Counted from the first letter of the stretch, positions 35,082 through 46,461 are shown. The stretch: DNA of 64,000 nt from Phaeotremella fagi (GCA_001599715.1 BCHU01000002.1:2046001-2110000), one strand, 5' to 3'. Notes: generated by a model not told the origin, from the sequence alone. Numbers and translations are program-made.

Positions 35082-35650
35082 TATGTTGATATGATCATAT
35101 ACCGAACTCCCTTATCTTTCATGGACAATATCTTGTATTTCAATCATTTGTATTTTGGAATTATAATGCACTCACACGTACTGTATGTGGTACTTCTCCC
35201 GAAGTGCGGATAATCAAGGCTCAGGATTCATTTCTACTTGCGCCAAGCCGTTCATAAACTTCAACGCAGTATTGGACTCTCATTGAAGGTTGAAGTATAC
35301 TGAAAAGCAAGTCCTCGGATCATGCCAAGCTTTCAGTCCGGACAATGAACTTAGAGATCTAAGGATGATTCCCAAATTCTGGATCTCGACGGTGGCTATC
35401 CGAGTTTTCATTTAGCTTGGCATCGGAAGCTAAACTGAACAACGTTGATTTAGAGAGGAGACTGTAGTTAGAGAACTCTCTATGACAGTACTTAATCGTT
35501 GATTGGAGGCACAGCACCAGTCGTCCTTGACGTGGGGATTTCAAAGACCGATCTTATATGCTTTGATGAAATAAGACTTTTTTTGTTGCTTCAACATCCA
35601 TATTATCTTGCACATACAGTCCCCAAGTGAAGATCGTATCTTAAAGTACA
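35082..35650. other. spacer between CPL1-like copies 1 and 2
   Basis: No gene visible. A small minus-strand frame at 35359-35544 has no features. Confidence 0.45.
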
Positions 35651-36836
35651 ATGTCATTCTTCATTCTCCTAACATCAATTCTGGCCATTTTGAATCTGGT
35701 TAAAGCCGCTACGGCATACATTGGCTGTGTAAACACTCCCCCTTCACAGTTTATTCCAGCAACTTCTCAAACCAGTTCCGAGAACTGTGCCGTAAGTCCT
35801 TAATTATTGCAGAACATCGAGTTAATCTTGCCTTCAGAATGCTTGCGCTACTTTAGGTCTCCTATACTCCTATTGGCAAACTCCACAAGGTACTAGTGGA
35901 AATTGCTACTGTTCGAATCAGACTCCAAATCCATTTTCTTATGTATCCAGTTTACTCCGTTTGGAGCTTGTTACGTTAACTCATTCTCCGTAAGATCATC
36001 TCTTCGTTTTGCCCCTACCCTTTTCATTCTGACGACATGACCATGAACGAAAAACTGATTTCACTCTTCTGTACTACAGGTCCAGTATACCAAAACTCTC
36101 GAAGTTTTCTCCTCATGTTACAGGCAATTCAACACTCCTACCAGTGAAGGATTTTTTCCACCTCCCCAAGCCTCCCCTTTGGCATGTCTTCGCATATGTG
36201 CATCCTACACTACAACAGTCTTTGAAGTCGATTTGAGAACCGGAGTGTTTCCTTGTCATTGTTTCAACACCCCTCCTACTTCTTTCACCAACGTCTTGTT
36301 CGGCACCTGTGGACCAACAGACAGTTCCTTTGTCTACTCCCATTCACCTGGTACATACTTCGATCAGGCCTCACAATATCCTCGAAGACAATTACGAGAA
36401 AGACTTTTGATAGCTCAAGCTATCGCTGCTGATGTTAATCGTGCATACTGTCCGGAACCCATGATCCCTTGCAGGGTTGAAAATCACTCCGATTCCTTTG
36501 AGGTGCGTAAGATCAAGTACATGTGTGTCAGATCTCGTAACTAAATTGATTCGTAGTGCATCGATCCGATGAGTGAATTGGAATCTTGCGGTGGATGCGT
36601 CTCAGGTCATTTTAATAATGAAACGATCTCACAGGGAAGAGAGTGAGTTTGGAATACAAATCAAATCCCATAGTATCCGGCTGATCATCGATAGTTGTAC
36701 GGCAATGAAAGGCGTGGCATTGAGTGGAGTTACATGTACGCATGGCGTCTGTGAGGTTACTCAATGTAAGAAAGGCTATCAGAGGACTCGTAGGTCAGTA
36801 GGTGGTGGCTGCAGCCTTATTCAGCGCAGACGTTGA
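35651..36836 (+). CDS. secreted CPL1-like protein, tandem copy 2, possibly frameshifted
   Basis: Same architecture as the flanking copies. The signal peptide is MSFFILLTSILAILNLVKAA followed by AYIGC; the WSC-like half has CYCSNQTP; then VQYTKTLEVFSSCYRQF, FPCHCFN, SQYPRRQLRERLLIAQ, ADVNRAYCPEPMIPCRV and CIDPMSELESCGGCVSGHF, ending LIQRRR. The reading frame breaks in exon 2. Translation leaves the family frame after PNPFSY, while the expected FGACYVNSFS lies two frames away, as if 8 bases (GTATCCAG, 35943-35950) had been inserted. Either this is a real frameshift, or the donor at 35943 is used with the acceptor at 36079, which restores frame but drops about 13 residues including a Cys. Coding status is therefore uncertain. 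Confidence 0.6.
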
Positions 36837-38277
36837 TCTGAGAACGATTGTCGTTGGATCTACTACACTATTTAACATCTGTATTTAAGGGTTATAACGA
36901 TGTCTATACGACTACTCATCAAACGAAACCTTGAAACCTTACGGTTTGTGAATTCCCCCAAGCCGAGGAAGGATGTCCAAATGGCTGAATCAGTATCACG
37001 GCCATTACTCGTCCATATAAATGTTAACTCATTGGAAATCCAGGTACTCCGGAAGTATCTCCTCCCTCGTGTAAACCAAAGATCGCAATGACGCAGCTTG
37101 TTATATGCCGTGGTTTTCCAACAATTGAAAATCTTCCAGCGATCCGCTTTCTACAATCGATCGCCGGATGCCACTTACGCACGAACCGGCGTAGACTGGT
37201 ATTTGGGAGCACAAGGTATTCCTACTAGTGTACATTTGGAAATTTTTCATCTTCAGTGGAACGACTAGATCGTACTAGATGGCGTTGTGACGTTACCACA
37301 AAATCGGCTCAAGATTGTAGCCAAGGGGAGTGCGAGGGCATATGTTTCTGAATCAATGTGGTAATTGAGACACACAAAACCTGAGCAAAAAAAAAGTGAT
37401 CTATTCAATGGCTGTTTCTGCTTTATCTCATTGAATGAATGTTCTTTTCCAAACGAGGGTTATTGCGTAAATGTATTCTCACCAGGGTAAAATAAGAAAG
37501 AAAGCTCAAGATCCCCAGCATTGTCTAATGGTGAAGCGATTGAAGCATGAAGACAAAAATTTCTTTCGCAGCAGGGTGGAAAAAAGCAATTGAATGGCTT
37601 CGGAGGATTCACGCTTCCTAAGGTTTAGTTTGAATGGTTTGTGAAAAAAAAATGTCCTTCTGGATCTGTGGCTTAAAAGTCCCTGTTTCGTATAAACTAA
37701 GAATGTGTCGGATATTCTATGGTAGAAACTGATGACAAAATGGAATGTTACTGAAAGAGATTTAGGGGCTTCTTATTAAAAATCCTGATCCCCAGATCTT
37801 TCAAACAAAGTTGTACCTTGGAATCGGAAGTCTTTGAATTTTATTTGTGCGGAACCATCTGTCTCTGATCTCGTGCGTGGTGAAATCGATCATCTCGTTA
37901 TTTCATTTTCATTACATTTTCAGGGTATCACGTAATTAGCTCGCAGTTGACAGATCGGTTCCGACAAAGGTACGATGGTGACATAATTACGGCGGTCAAG
38001 GCACACCGACGGAGTAATCTAAAGAAATGAAAATCCTCCTCTAAGTTAGTACTCAATTTGTCTTGTATCCAGGTTATTACAAGGGGTAGGCTACTGGAGA
38101 CTCTCCTCCGACAGCTGTCTGGGGGGAACGCAGAGGAAAGAAATGTTATCTGGATTAAAAGATATGTATGGCCAAAAGGGAACGCTTTTCATATCTACAA
38201 AAAGTATCCCACATTTCTCTGCTTTTTCCATTTCTTGTTTCTTTACCATCATCTAAATCTATAGTCACAGCTACATA
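36837..38277. other. 1.4-kb spacer between CPL1-like copies 2 and 3
   Basis: No gene or recognisable CPL1-like remnant is seen. It is A/T-rich with several A and T runs. Small frames at 36900-37212 lack features. Confidence 0.45.
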
Positions 38278-39525
38278 ATGTTCAGTTCAGTCTTGATCGT
38301 TGCTCTAATCGCTGGTGCTAAGCTAGCTGAAGCAGCAACTGTTTTTGTCGGATGTGTTAACAATTTACCTACCGGTCTCACCACTGCATCGTCTAGTGGT
38401 AATCTTATCAGTCTCGGATCTTGTTCTGTAGGTCTTTTCGGGAATTCCCGTCTTTGATCTTGCCATGAGATCACACTAGATTGAGAAGAAACTGACCTCT
38501 GTAGACTACTTGTTCGAACCTCAACCTGCTCTACGCATACTACACTGGAACTGGAGCGGGCAAAAGATGTTATTGTTCCAACACAGATCCTGGGACTTCT
38601 TATGCTCAAGGGACGGGTACCGGATCAAATTACGTCTGCACCACTGCTGAATATACTGTGAGTATCACCTATCCTCCTTGGATCGAAAAATAAGGAAAAA
38701 TAGAGAACTGAGCATTTTACAGGTTACCGACACCAATTCTCAAGAGACTTTCGGTGGTTGTTTTACAGGTATCGATCCTCAAGGTCGAACTGGACCTGGT
38801 CGTCCCTACACTGATCTCCCTGTCATACCCAAAGGAACAGTAAATACTGTTCTCACCTGTCTGAGTGCATGTAACGCCTACAGATATGCAACCGCTGAAC
38901 CGATCACCGGGGGATTCGATTGTACATGTTACGACGCATCTGGATTTACAACAGGAAATCTCCAAGTTGGTGGAACGGCAAGTAGTGCCTGTCAAACAAA
39001 CGGTGGTGGTGAACTATACTACGTTCACACTGCTGATAACACCGGTGCTTCTCAATATCCAAGAAGACAAATGAGGGAAAGATTATTGATCGCTCAACAA
39101 GAGATGAACGCCGATGTCAACAGGGCTCACTGTCCTTCACCATTGATCCCATGTAGAGTTGACGGTAACGCAGATTCATTCGAGGTAGGTCTTGACGATT
39201 CACAACACCAAAGTTTGTTTACTGATCACCATCTTTTCATCAGTGTATCGATCCAGACACAGAACTTGAATCATGCGGTGGTTGTGTTAACGGTCACTTC
39301 AACAACGAAACCATTTTCGAGGGTAGAGAGTGAGTAGACCTTCCTCTCGAATTGTATCCTGAGCTGATAACTCGTTATCTCAGCTGTACAGCCATCAAAG
39401 GTGTCTCCCTCGGTGGTGTGACATGCACCCAAGGTATCTGTGAAGTCGTCCAATGTAAAAAAGGCTACAGCCGAACTAGAAGATCAATCGGTGGCGCCTG
39501 TATTCCCCGTGGTTCCAGACGTTAA
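38278..39525 (+). CDS. secreted CPL1-like protein, tandem copy 3
   Basis: Intact copy. The signal peptide is MFSSVLIVALIAGAKLAEAA. WSC-like segment 1 has FVGCVNNLPTG, a short intron, then CYCSNTDPGTSYAQ; segment 2 has TFGGCFTGIDPQG and FDCTCYDASG. The conserved link is SQYPRRQMRERLLIAQQ, then NADVNRAHCPSPLIPCRV. The CPL1-like domain is CIDPDTELESCGGCVNGHF, DCTAIKGVSLGGVTC, CEVVQCKKGY and the C-terminus RSIGGACIPRGSRR. All expected Cys are present and intron positions match copies 1 and 2. Secretion and an extracellular or wall location are inferred from the signal peptide and WSC-like pattern. Confidence 0.87.
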
Positions 39526-39898
39526 ATCAACAACATCAACCAAAAAGATCCCTCTAAACTTTTCTTTTTATCCAGTATAGGGACATTCACGTATATAATA
39601 TATATAGATTCTTTTTTTCCAGAGTTAAATTAAAAGGACATTTGGTTTAAAATACAACCTTTACTTTACTCAATTTGTATCATCTACTGAGCTGTTTGAC
39701 GCTCTTTTATAGTCATTTCTCATTCTTTGGTTTGTGTGTTTTTTTTTGGATTTTTTATAATCGTTATACAAAGTTTTTATGTTTGGACAATCCTTTGTTT
39801 AAAATCAGTAGGCTAGTAGAACCTGTTTAGGCTTATTTGGATGTTAGATGCATATTTGCTATGCTCCGTAACAATTGAGAATGATTTTTTAATCTAAT

Positions 39899-39916
39899 GC
39901 CACTATTCTCCGTGTG
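39899..39916 (+). repeat. left inverted-repeat arm of the U6-derived element
   Basis: GCCACTATTCTCCGTGTG differs at two positions from the solo repeat GCCGCAATTCTCCGTGTG, and is likewise preceded by TCTAAT. Confidence 0.65.
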
Positions 39917-39968
39917 CGCTTTTAGAAGATTAGCATTGCCCCTGCATAAGGATGACACGAAAAACTGT
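39917..39968 (+). pseudogene. U6 snRNA fragment (catalytic core region)
   Basis: AGAAGATTAGCAT, GCCCCTGC and AAGGATGACACG occur in the same order and spacing as in the highly conserved middle of U6 snRNA, with only a few substitutions. The upstream ACAGAGA box, the 5' stem and the 3' U-tail are missing, so this is a fragment rather than a working U6 gene. It lies between inverted copies of an 18-bp repeat. Confidence 0.7.
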
Positions 39969-39985
39969 CACACGGAGAATTGCGG
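39969..39985 (-). repeat. right inverted-repeat arm of the U6-derived element
   Basis: On the minus strand this reads CCGCAATTCTCCGTGTG, identical to the core of the solo copies at 11256 and 46305 and inverted relative to the left arm at 39899. Confidence 0.7.
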
Positions 39986-40194
39986 AAATACAGTATTTTT
40001 ATTGAAGTAACTATCTACCAAATCGTACACTAATGCGCCCATCGCCTTTCTGACATGATCAAGTAATGCATTGTGTCATCTAAAAGTACAAATTATAACC
40101 AAGTAAACAAAATTGAACATGTTACAGGAATAAACAACAAAACAAGGAGAGTCCGACTACCACCTCCCTTCAAAACACAAGAGTTCTAAGTCAA

Positions 40195-43100
40195 TCAATA
40201 ACCCCTTGCATCATAATTAGGACCGTTATATTGTCTATCATCTACCCAAACCCCATTCCCACCAGGACCAGGAACCGATCTCTGTTGATAAACCTGATCC
40301 TGGGGTATCCAAGCCTGTGAAGGATTCTGATAACCGTGTCCATACCCATAACCATGATTCAAATGAGTAGGTAAATTCTGTTGAGGTTGTGGTGGGATCG
40401 GTAGATTCCAAGAATTCCTCTGATCGTATACCTGGTTAGGACTTGGGTTTCTATCTATCACGTTCGTCCTGGTGATTGGATCTATTGAAGTTAAAGAGTC
40501 AGTGTTTCTGGTGGCGATTATCGGTGGTGGTTGAAGATGATTCGTTTGATAGCCTGATTGACGCATTTGTTGTTGCTGGTGGAGTACGGCTGGTCTACGA
40601 CTTGCTGCTCTGTTTTTATCTCTTGTACAGCATCTCCAGATACACCGAGTTATTAGGAATAGGATGATGAGGATGGCGAGTCCGGCAACTATCGTGACGG
40701 GGATAGCTATTTGTAGATTCTGTTGATACCATCCAGCAATGACGGCGTCTGTAGATCCAGCAGCACAGGTTTGGTTGTAACAATGGCCACCGTAACCTGA
40801 GAATGTCAGTGAGGGATCGGTATCATTAAAGAGAGATTGACCTACCACAGGGTGAACCGTCCACAAGTGGAGTTTCCAAAACGACACATTGATTGCTATT
40901 TCGGTTAGCAAAGATAAACTAAAGTCACAAAAGAGAAACATACGAATTCTTTGGATCTCTACATGTAACTATACAAGTAGTATCATCCTTTTGACCACAA
41001 GCAGTAGTCAAATTCATAGAAGAACCAGCCGTTTGACATTGAACTACGTGGGACAATCAGCCAGTCCTCACCACATCAGTAAAGTCGATGACATACGATT
41101 CAAGGAAGTACAAGTTCCAGCTGCACACGACAATCCCGACCCACAAGACGTTCCATCAGCAGTAGTAACATCTTTGGGACAGGTGGCGCTTGATCCAGTA
41201 CAAGTTTCCGCGACGTCACAAACAGAATTAACGGCTGGTCGACAAACTGTACCAGCGCTGGAGAGTTGACAGGAGGAAGTGCAACATGCCGAGTTTGATG
41301 GATCGCAGACAGCGCCTGATCTGAATTTACATGCTGAAAGTGTTAGTTCTGAGATACGGAGTAGACTTACTAGTTGGATCACAACATGTTGATGTAGCGT
41401 TTGATCCTGGATCACATTGTTCACCGGCTTCTAGGATTCCATCTAACATTCATGTCAGTTTCTGTATTCCTAACAGTCACGTAGGAAACTCACTTCCACA
41501 CTGTGCCAAACTGATCACAGTTTGAGCACCAGGAGTTTGGATACAACTATTTGAAACAGCTTTCGAACCGATATTCGAGCCTATCCATTGTAAGTGCAAC
41601 TCCCCTCATCAAGACAAGTAGACCTACAGATGTTTCCAAGTGTACATCCAGAGAAAGAAACTTCCGTAGAAGCAGTAGTTGGATTCATGATGAATTGACC
41701 ATTAGCATTACAAGTCGAAGTTGTCAGTGGACAACAAGATCCGCTGAGGGAACATCCAGAGCCACACTACTAAGATCAGACACTACACTTCGTTAACAAA
41801 CGAAAAACTCACATCATGAATCGCTCCAAAACCATGACCTATCTCATGGGAGATCAAGCTCCATTCAGTTTTCGTAGCGGTCGAAATCGCAGTTCCGGAG
41901 ACGTATGAACCTGATTGAAGAGACGATGATGTTTGACATAGAGTTCCTAACCAAGCCACACCGACTTCTGAATCAGTTGGACAGGCCTAAGACCGAGCAA
42001 ATCAGTTTATGTATGAATATAAAAAGGAACCTTTGACATACACTCATCAAATGCCATAAACCAGCACCATCAGCACCTCTATTCCCCCTCCATTGACTGA
42101 AATCACTGAGGCGTTGATCAAGTGTTATACTAGTACTACAACCGACATTCCATTCAGTACCGGCAACAGCAGTAGTTGGACAAGTAGCATTTTGAACGAC
42201 CAAATCAATGATACCTAGAGAGATGTTGAAAGTTTTCTTATACAACGCTGAAATCATATTCCAGTCGTTCAGTACTTGCGTACGAGCCGCATCGGTCGAT
42301 CCATAGGTCGTAACGTAGTTACAATCAATTGCTACACCCATATAAACGATTTGTTGGGTAGACGGACAACCGGCAGTTGAATTTATCGAATTGATGAAAT
42401 TCGAGGATCCTGTCATTCCTCCTGTATCATCTCTTTTATCAAACGGTGGTGAGACTTGAGTATCGATTGTTGAGTAAGGTGAGAATGAATTTTGCCAGAC
42501 TGGATGAGAGACGTTCGAATTGAAAGATAGGTTTTCGTGATTACATGAATGGGTCTCTTGAATCTGTTGATGATGATACATATCTTTATCTCTGAACACC
42601 ACCAAAGATTCCATTTCATCGTCGATAAGAACGTCTTGACTAGTTTTAACTCGATCATACCGATCCCTAGTAAGGATGTTATAGTTATCACCATGTATAT
42701 CGAAGACACCTTCATAGATACTATCCACCAAATCATCACCAGGATGATGGACCATAATTCTAGCCGAACCAATAACAGCTCTAGCATCAACATTATCCAC
42801 ATCCCCAATCCCTCTGATCTGTTCTTCCCAGATCTTAGAGATCCAATTAGGATGTATCACATCACCAGTATAAACTCTCCAATCTTCTTGTCGAAGTTTT
42901 TCGACTTTACCATCGTCAAAAGTGGTTTTCGCATTTGGATGGAATAGATTTTCCGTGGGTTTCAATAAGAGTTTTACGGTGTGGGGGAGTGAATTTGGGA
43001 GAGAAAGGGTGAGCAGGAAAGTATCTGAATGTGATAATGTCGAATGGTGTGGGGATCTTGGTATTAATCCTCGAGCGTAGGAGACATGTTTCGATCGTCT

Positions 43101-43357
43101 GGGTAGGATTTGGATTGATGAAGATTTTGGATGATGGATTCGACGAAGTGGGGGTGGATGTGGTGATCGCGCTACAGGTGGATATTTAATTTATGTTAAG
43201 TGAAGGATTTAGACGTACCTTCTATGGAATTTGGGGCGATGAACAAAACGAGAAAAACGATTAATGAAATTAAAGACGACACTTTCACCCTAGAATGTGA
43301 TTTTGATATTCGACAAGACCATGATATAGGGGGTGGTTTCCCACCATGAATATTCAT
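40195..43357 (-). CDS. ADAM-type membrane metalloprotease with disintegrin domain
   Basis: Multi-exon gene for a type I membrane zinc protease. The frame starts MNIHGGKPPPISWSCR and has a hydrophobic signal segment (LISLIVFLVLFIAPNSIE). A prodomain leads to the catalytic domain (CPSTQQIVYMGVAIDCNYV, with VGVAWLGTLC in the next exon) with the zinc site SHEIGHGFGAIHD. Cys-rich repeats typical of a disintegrin module follow (GILEAGEQCDPGSN, CKFRSGAVCDPSNSACCTSS, CRPAVNSVCDVAETCTG). A Cys-rich segment, one transmembrane helix (IAIPVTIVAGLAILIILFLI) and a long Gln/Pro/Tyr-rich cytoplasmic tail complete it. Fungal ADAMs are known; they resemble animal sheddases, but substrates are largely unknown. 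Exon joins were read by frame and are approximate. Confidence 0.88.
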
Positions 43358-43976
43358 TCCAGTGAATAGAGAATGTTATTGACAAATGATCGAGACGATG
43401 CGTTGAAGATCCAAGATGACAAAGCTATGATTTGAGCGTATCTAAGGATTGATTGACAAAGGTACTTTGAAACTGAAAATTGGGCCACAAACGCGTCCGT
43501 GGAATGGTATATGACTGGATCGACCTGGATCTCTGTGTTGAAATGATGTTGTATGAATGTATTCACAGATAAATGTTGATGGTGATAAAGATACAAGAGG
43601 ATATCACAAATGAATGAATTATTAAGAAGAGATGGTGATACGAATGAAATTGTCGTCAAGCTGTGCAGTGGCCAGTGGAGGTCACTTGAGTTACTCTTGG
43701 CGGTCGTCCAGGTAACCAATCGAACGGCCAACGGTGCTCAACGCAACTGCCAAATGTTGATAGGTTAGCACTTGGCGTTTATGATGACTGCGAGTGTGGA
43801 GTGGTGTGGAGTAGAGATGAAGTAGGATATGAGTGAAAGAATAGATGGTAGGGTGAATAAGAATAACTGGAAGCCATAGCTTGTTGACCTACGTTTAACG
43901 TTTTACTTCCGGTAAAGTTTCAGTTAAAAACATTCAACTCCACAATCCATCCTCCATTCAAAATAAAAAACCAACA
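43358..43976. other. divergent promoter between the ADAM gene and COX16
   Basis: No gene visible. A 125-codon minus-strand frame at 43354-43731 begins within the ADAM leader and shows no recognisable features. Confidence 0.5.
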
Positions 43977-44511
43977 ATGCCAACATTCACCTCGAAACCC
44001 ACGACCCAATCCACGTTATCCACCCAACTCCGTAAAAAACCATTCATCTATTTCGGTCTCCCCTTCCTAACGATCGTAGTGATTTCTTCGTTCGCACTGG
44101 AAAATTTTACTCAGACGAGATACGATCTTCATGGACAGAAAGTTCAGAGTGTTAGTGTTGAGGAAGGTTTGGGGATGAGTAAAGATAGGAAACGGGTTGA
44201 TATTAAGGAAGAATATTATGTATGTCAAATCGACTTCGAATTCTTGCTTTCTGTTGATGACCATTGTTTAGAGACTTAATTCAATCCAATCTTCAATACC
44301 TGATAAATCACTTGACGCTTCAACATCATCTTCCAATTCATCCACTGAGAAACGTTCGAAATCAAAATTATCATTTACACCAACTTCGCAAGAAGATTAT
44401 GAACCTGTCAGAGTCCCTCGACCTGTTGGTGTACCAGAATGGGGGAGTGGTGGGAAAGCTACAGAAGACGCTCCGTTGAAAGGTCAAAGGAAAACTGATC
44501 GATGGGTTTGA
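43977..44511 (+). CDS. COX16: cytochrome c oxidase assembly protein COX16
   Basis: Cox16 is a small mitochondrial inner-membrane protein needed for cytochrome c oxidase assembly. The two-exon gene (an intron follows DIKEEYY at about 44219) starts MPTFTSKPTTQSTLSTQLRK. The family block is KKPFIYFGLPFLTIVVISSF, a single transmembrane helix, then ALENFTQTRYDLHGQKVQSV and IKEEYYRL. A Ser-rich segment and the C-terminus PVGVPEWGSGGKA ending DRWV follow. The N-terminus is basic, as expected for import. It converges on the oxidoreductase gene with about 125 bp between stops. Confidence 0.93.
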
Positions 44512-44636
44512 GTTCAAGTTCATTGGAACTGGAGAAGACTTTATTTGGGGGGAACATAATTTTACTGCATTCTTATACCTTAGCAACTACATATCCCGTC
44601 ATCCCCGTTGTAACACCATTCCCTGATATAAATCAA

Positions 44637-46136
44637 TCACTTTGGCAAACCATTTTTCAAAACAGTTGATCCACTCTTTCGAACAACGTCGAACCAACCT
44701 TGAACAACCCGACTTTCTTCCCATGGCATACGGTCAGATTCGATTTTACCCTCAGCCAAACAACGGGCTACTTCATCAGCTTCGTAGCCCATTCCACCAC
44801 CTGATTCAGGTGGAACAGGTACATGATGAGTTGTTTTTTCTTTGATGGATCCCTCTCTTCCATCTGGATGAGGGATTACATGGAAAGTATGTGGTTTATA
44901 TGGTGGCCCTGATGCCTTCTTCAGTATTGACTTTTATTGAGATATAAAAGTTACTCACATTCTATAGCGATGTCACCTTCTTCACATTGAATCAACGCAG
45001 TCAATTCTTTAAACCCATTAGTGGTCATATCAGTCATCAAATGACCTTGAGCGAAATCTTTCCATTCAACCAACCAACGTGAATTGGAATCGACTTGTGA
45101 TCGTTCATAAATACTTTGATAACTGGATTTAACAGTTGGATTCTTATCTTTGTTATCAGGATGTTGATGAAGAGCTAGCATAGCCCAGACTGATGGATAG
45201 GGACCCATATCTGAACTTTGCGTCAGTTGTCTGACGACGATGATTGTAACTTTGGACTGACCTAAAAGTGAACCTCCTCCCAGAGCAGGATCAATCATTC
45301 GATGAGAATAATCTTGCTCTGCATATCCATCAGCCCAATCCCCATCTTCGTCAAACAAAAATAAAAAAACGCACGATCAGGTTTAAAATTCATTGAGAAA
45401 TCTGCCGAGAATCTCTTGACTTTTCCTAACTTTCCAGAGAAAAGGACATCCTGAACAGCATAAGCGATAGGATGCCAACGTGTCCAAACAGCCCTATCCG
45501 GAATCAGTATCCACAAGGATTGCTGGTAAAAGCACAAAATCGTAACCTACTCCATCAACAACAATTTCTTTTCTTTAGCAATGGCAATGAGTTCATCTAA
45601 TTCCGCTAGATCCAATGTGAACGGTTTCTCACACAAGACGTTTTTACCAGCTGTCAAAGCGTCTTTTGCGTTTTGGTAATGGAAAGTATGTGGTGTACCG
45701 ATGTAGATTGCGTCGATGTTCTGTCAAGTATCAGTTTCTCTGGTTCATACTTTTAAATATCATGTCAAACCTTACAGGATCGTTGTATACCTCTTCATAA
45801 GATCCATAAGCTTTAACGCCATCTAGATGACCCTGTTGAACACCCCATTTACATGGTTCAGGTAAAGCTTTGAGTTTATCGATAAACGCTTGTGCTGATT
45901 TAGTGGATCTTGATCCAATAGCTGCAATCTTATGGATGACGTCTGATGCATCTCGACTGGGTGTTTTGTTAGGTAAGAGTACTTGACAGTGAGTGGTTCT
46001 AACTTACGTTGCAGGATTAACAAGAAGGTCCTGTAAATGGTCAGCCTTTTGACTACCCAGTTACACTTACACTACAGAATTTTGTTGCGATTCCACCTGT
46101 GGAGATGATACCCCAGCGTACTACTTTTGTGGACAT
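44637..46136 (-). CDS. Gfo/Idh/MocA-family NAD(P)-dependent oxidoreductase
   Basis: The protein starts MSTKVVRWGIISTGGIATKF, a Rossmann Gly-rich motif, followed by KIAAIGSRS, YGSYEEVYNDP and NIDAIYIGTPHTFHYQ. AGKNVLCEKPF is the family's hallmark EKP motif, whose Lys contacts substrate. LFLMEYVWTRWHP resembles dimeric dihydrodiol dehydrogenase and D-xylose dehydrogenase. The C-terminal domain has MIDPALGGGSLLG and DMGPYPSVWAMLAL. The last exon holds PPESGGGMGYEADEVARCL and ends VLKNGLPK. The substrate is most likely a sugar or trans-dihydrodiol; the sequence does not decide. Several introns of about 50 nt interrupt it. Confidence 0.87.
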
Positions 46137-46461
46137 TTCTAGTGAAGATGAGAATGAGATGGTAAGAGTGATTTGGTGGGAAGAATGATCACCATTTATC
46201 TCTCTCCCCTCTCCACTTATGACCTCCACCTGCTAAACCGGCTAATCTCCCACGAGTGCGCCGTATATCTGCCGAATCTACCGAGATACAGATTTAACGC
46301 TATTGCCGCAATTCTCCGTGTGGAATTTGATAGCAGTCTCATCAGCAGGCTGTGGCAAGTTGTAGCGTTCGTTGCATTCGACTGAGTTATCATTCACAGT
46401 AGCATCATTCGTTTGGAATATATCACACGTAAATCTCCTTCCCTCCCTTCCCTACTCCTTC
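46137..46461. other. intergenic region with a solo repeat
   Basis: Promoter of the oxidoreductase gene and 3' flank of the next minus-strand gene. It contains the third dispersed copy of the 18-bp repeat at 46305-46322. No gene visible. Confidence 0.5.
46305..46322 (+). repeat. solo copy of 18-bp repeat GCCGCAATTCTCCGTGTG
   Basis: Identical to the copy at 11256-11273 and to the inverted right arm of the U6-derived element at 39969-39985. No matching inverted copy or U6 sequence is seen beside it. Confidence 0.7.

Larger units (their letters stand above)
39526..40194. other. spacer with a U6-derived element
   Basis: Between copy 3 and the ADAM gene, convergent. It is T-rich on its left half and holds the U6-derived fragment with flanking inverted repeats at 39899-39985. 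No protein gene is visible. Confidence 0.55.

Noticed and set aside
35943..35950. 8-nt intron (GT...AG) in the middle CPL1-like gene
   Set aside because: It would restore frame exactly, but 8 nt is far too short to splice; an insertion or use of 35943 as donor to a distant acceptor is more reasonable.
39899..39985. Functional U6 snRNA gene
   Set aside because: Only the middle third of U6 is present; the 5' stem, ACAGAGA box and 3' tail are missing and the ends are inverted repeats.
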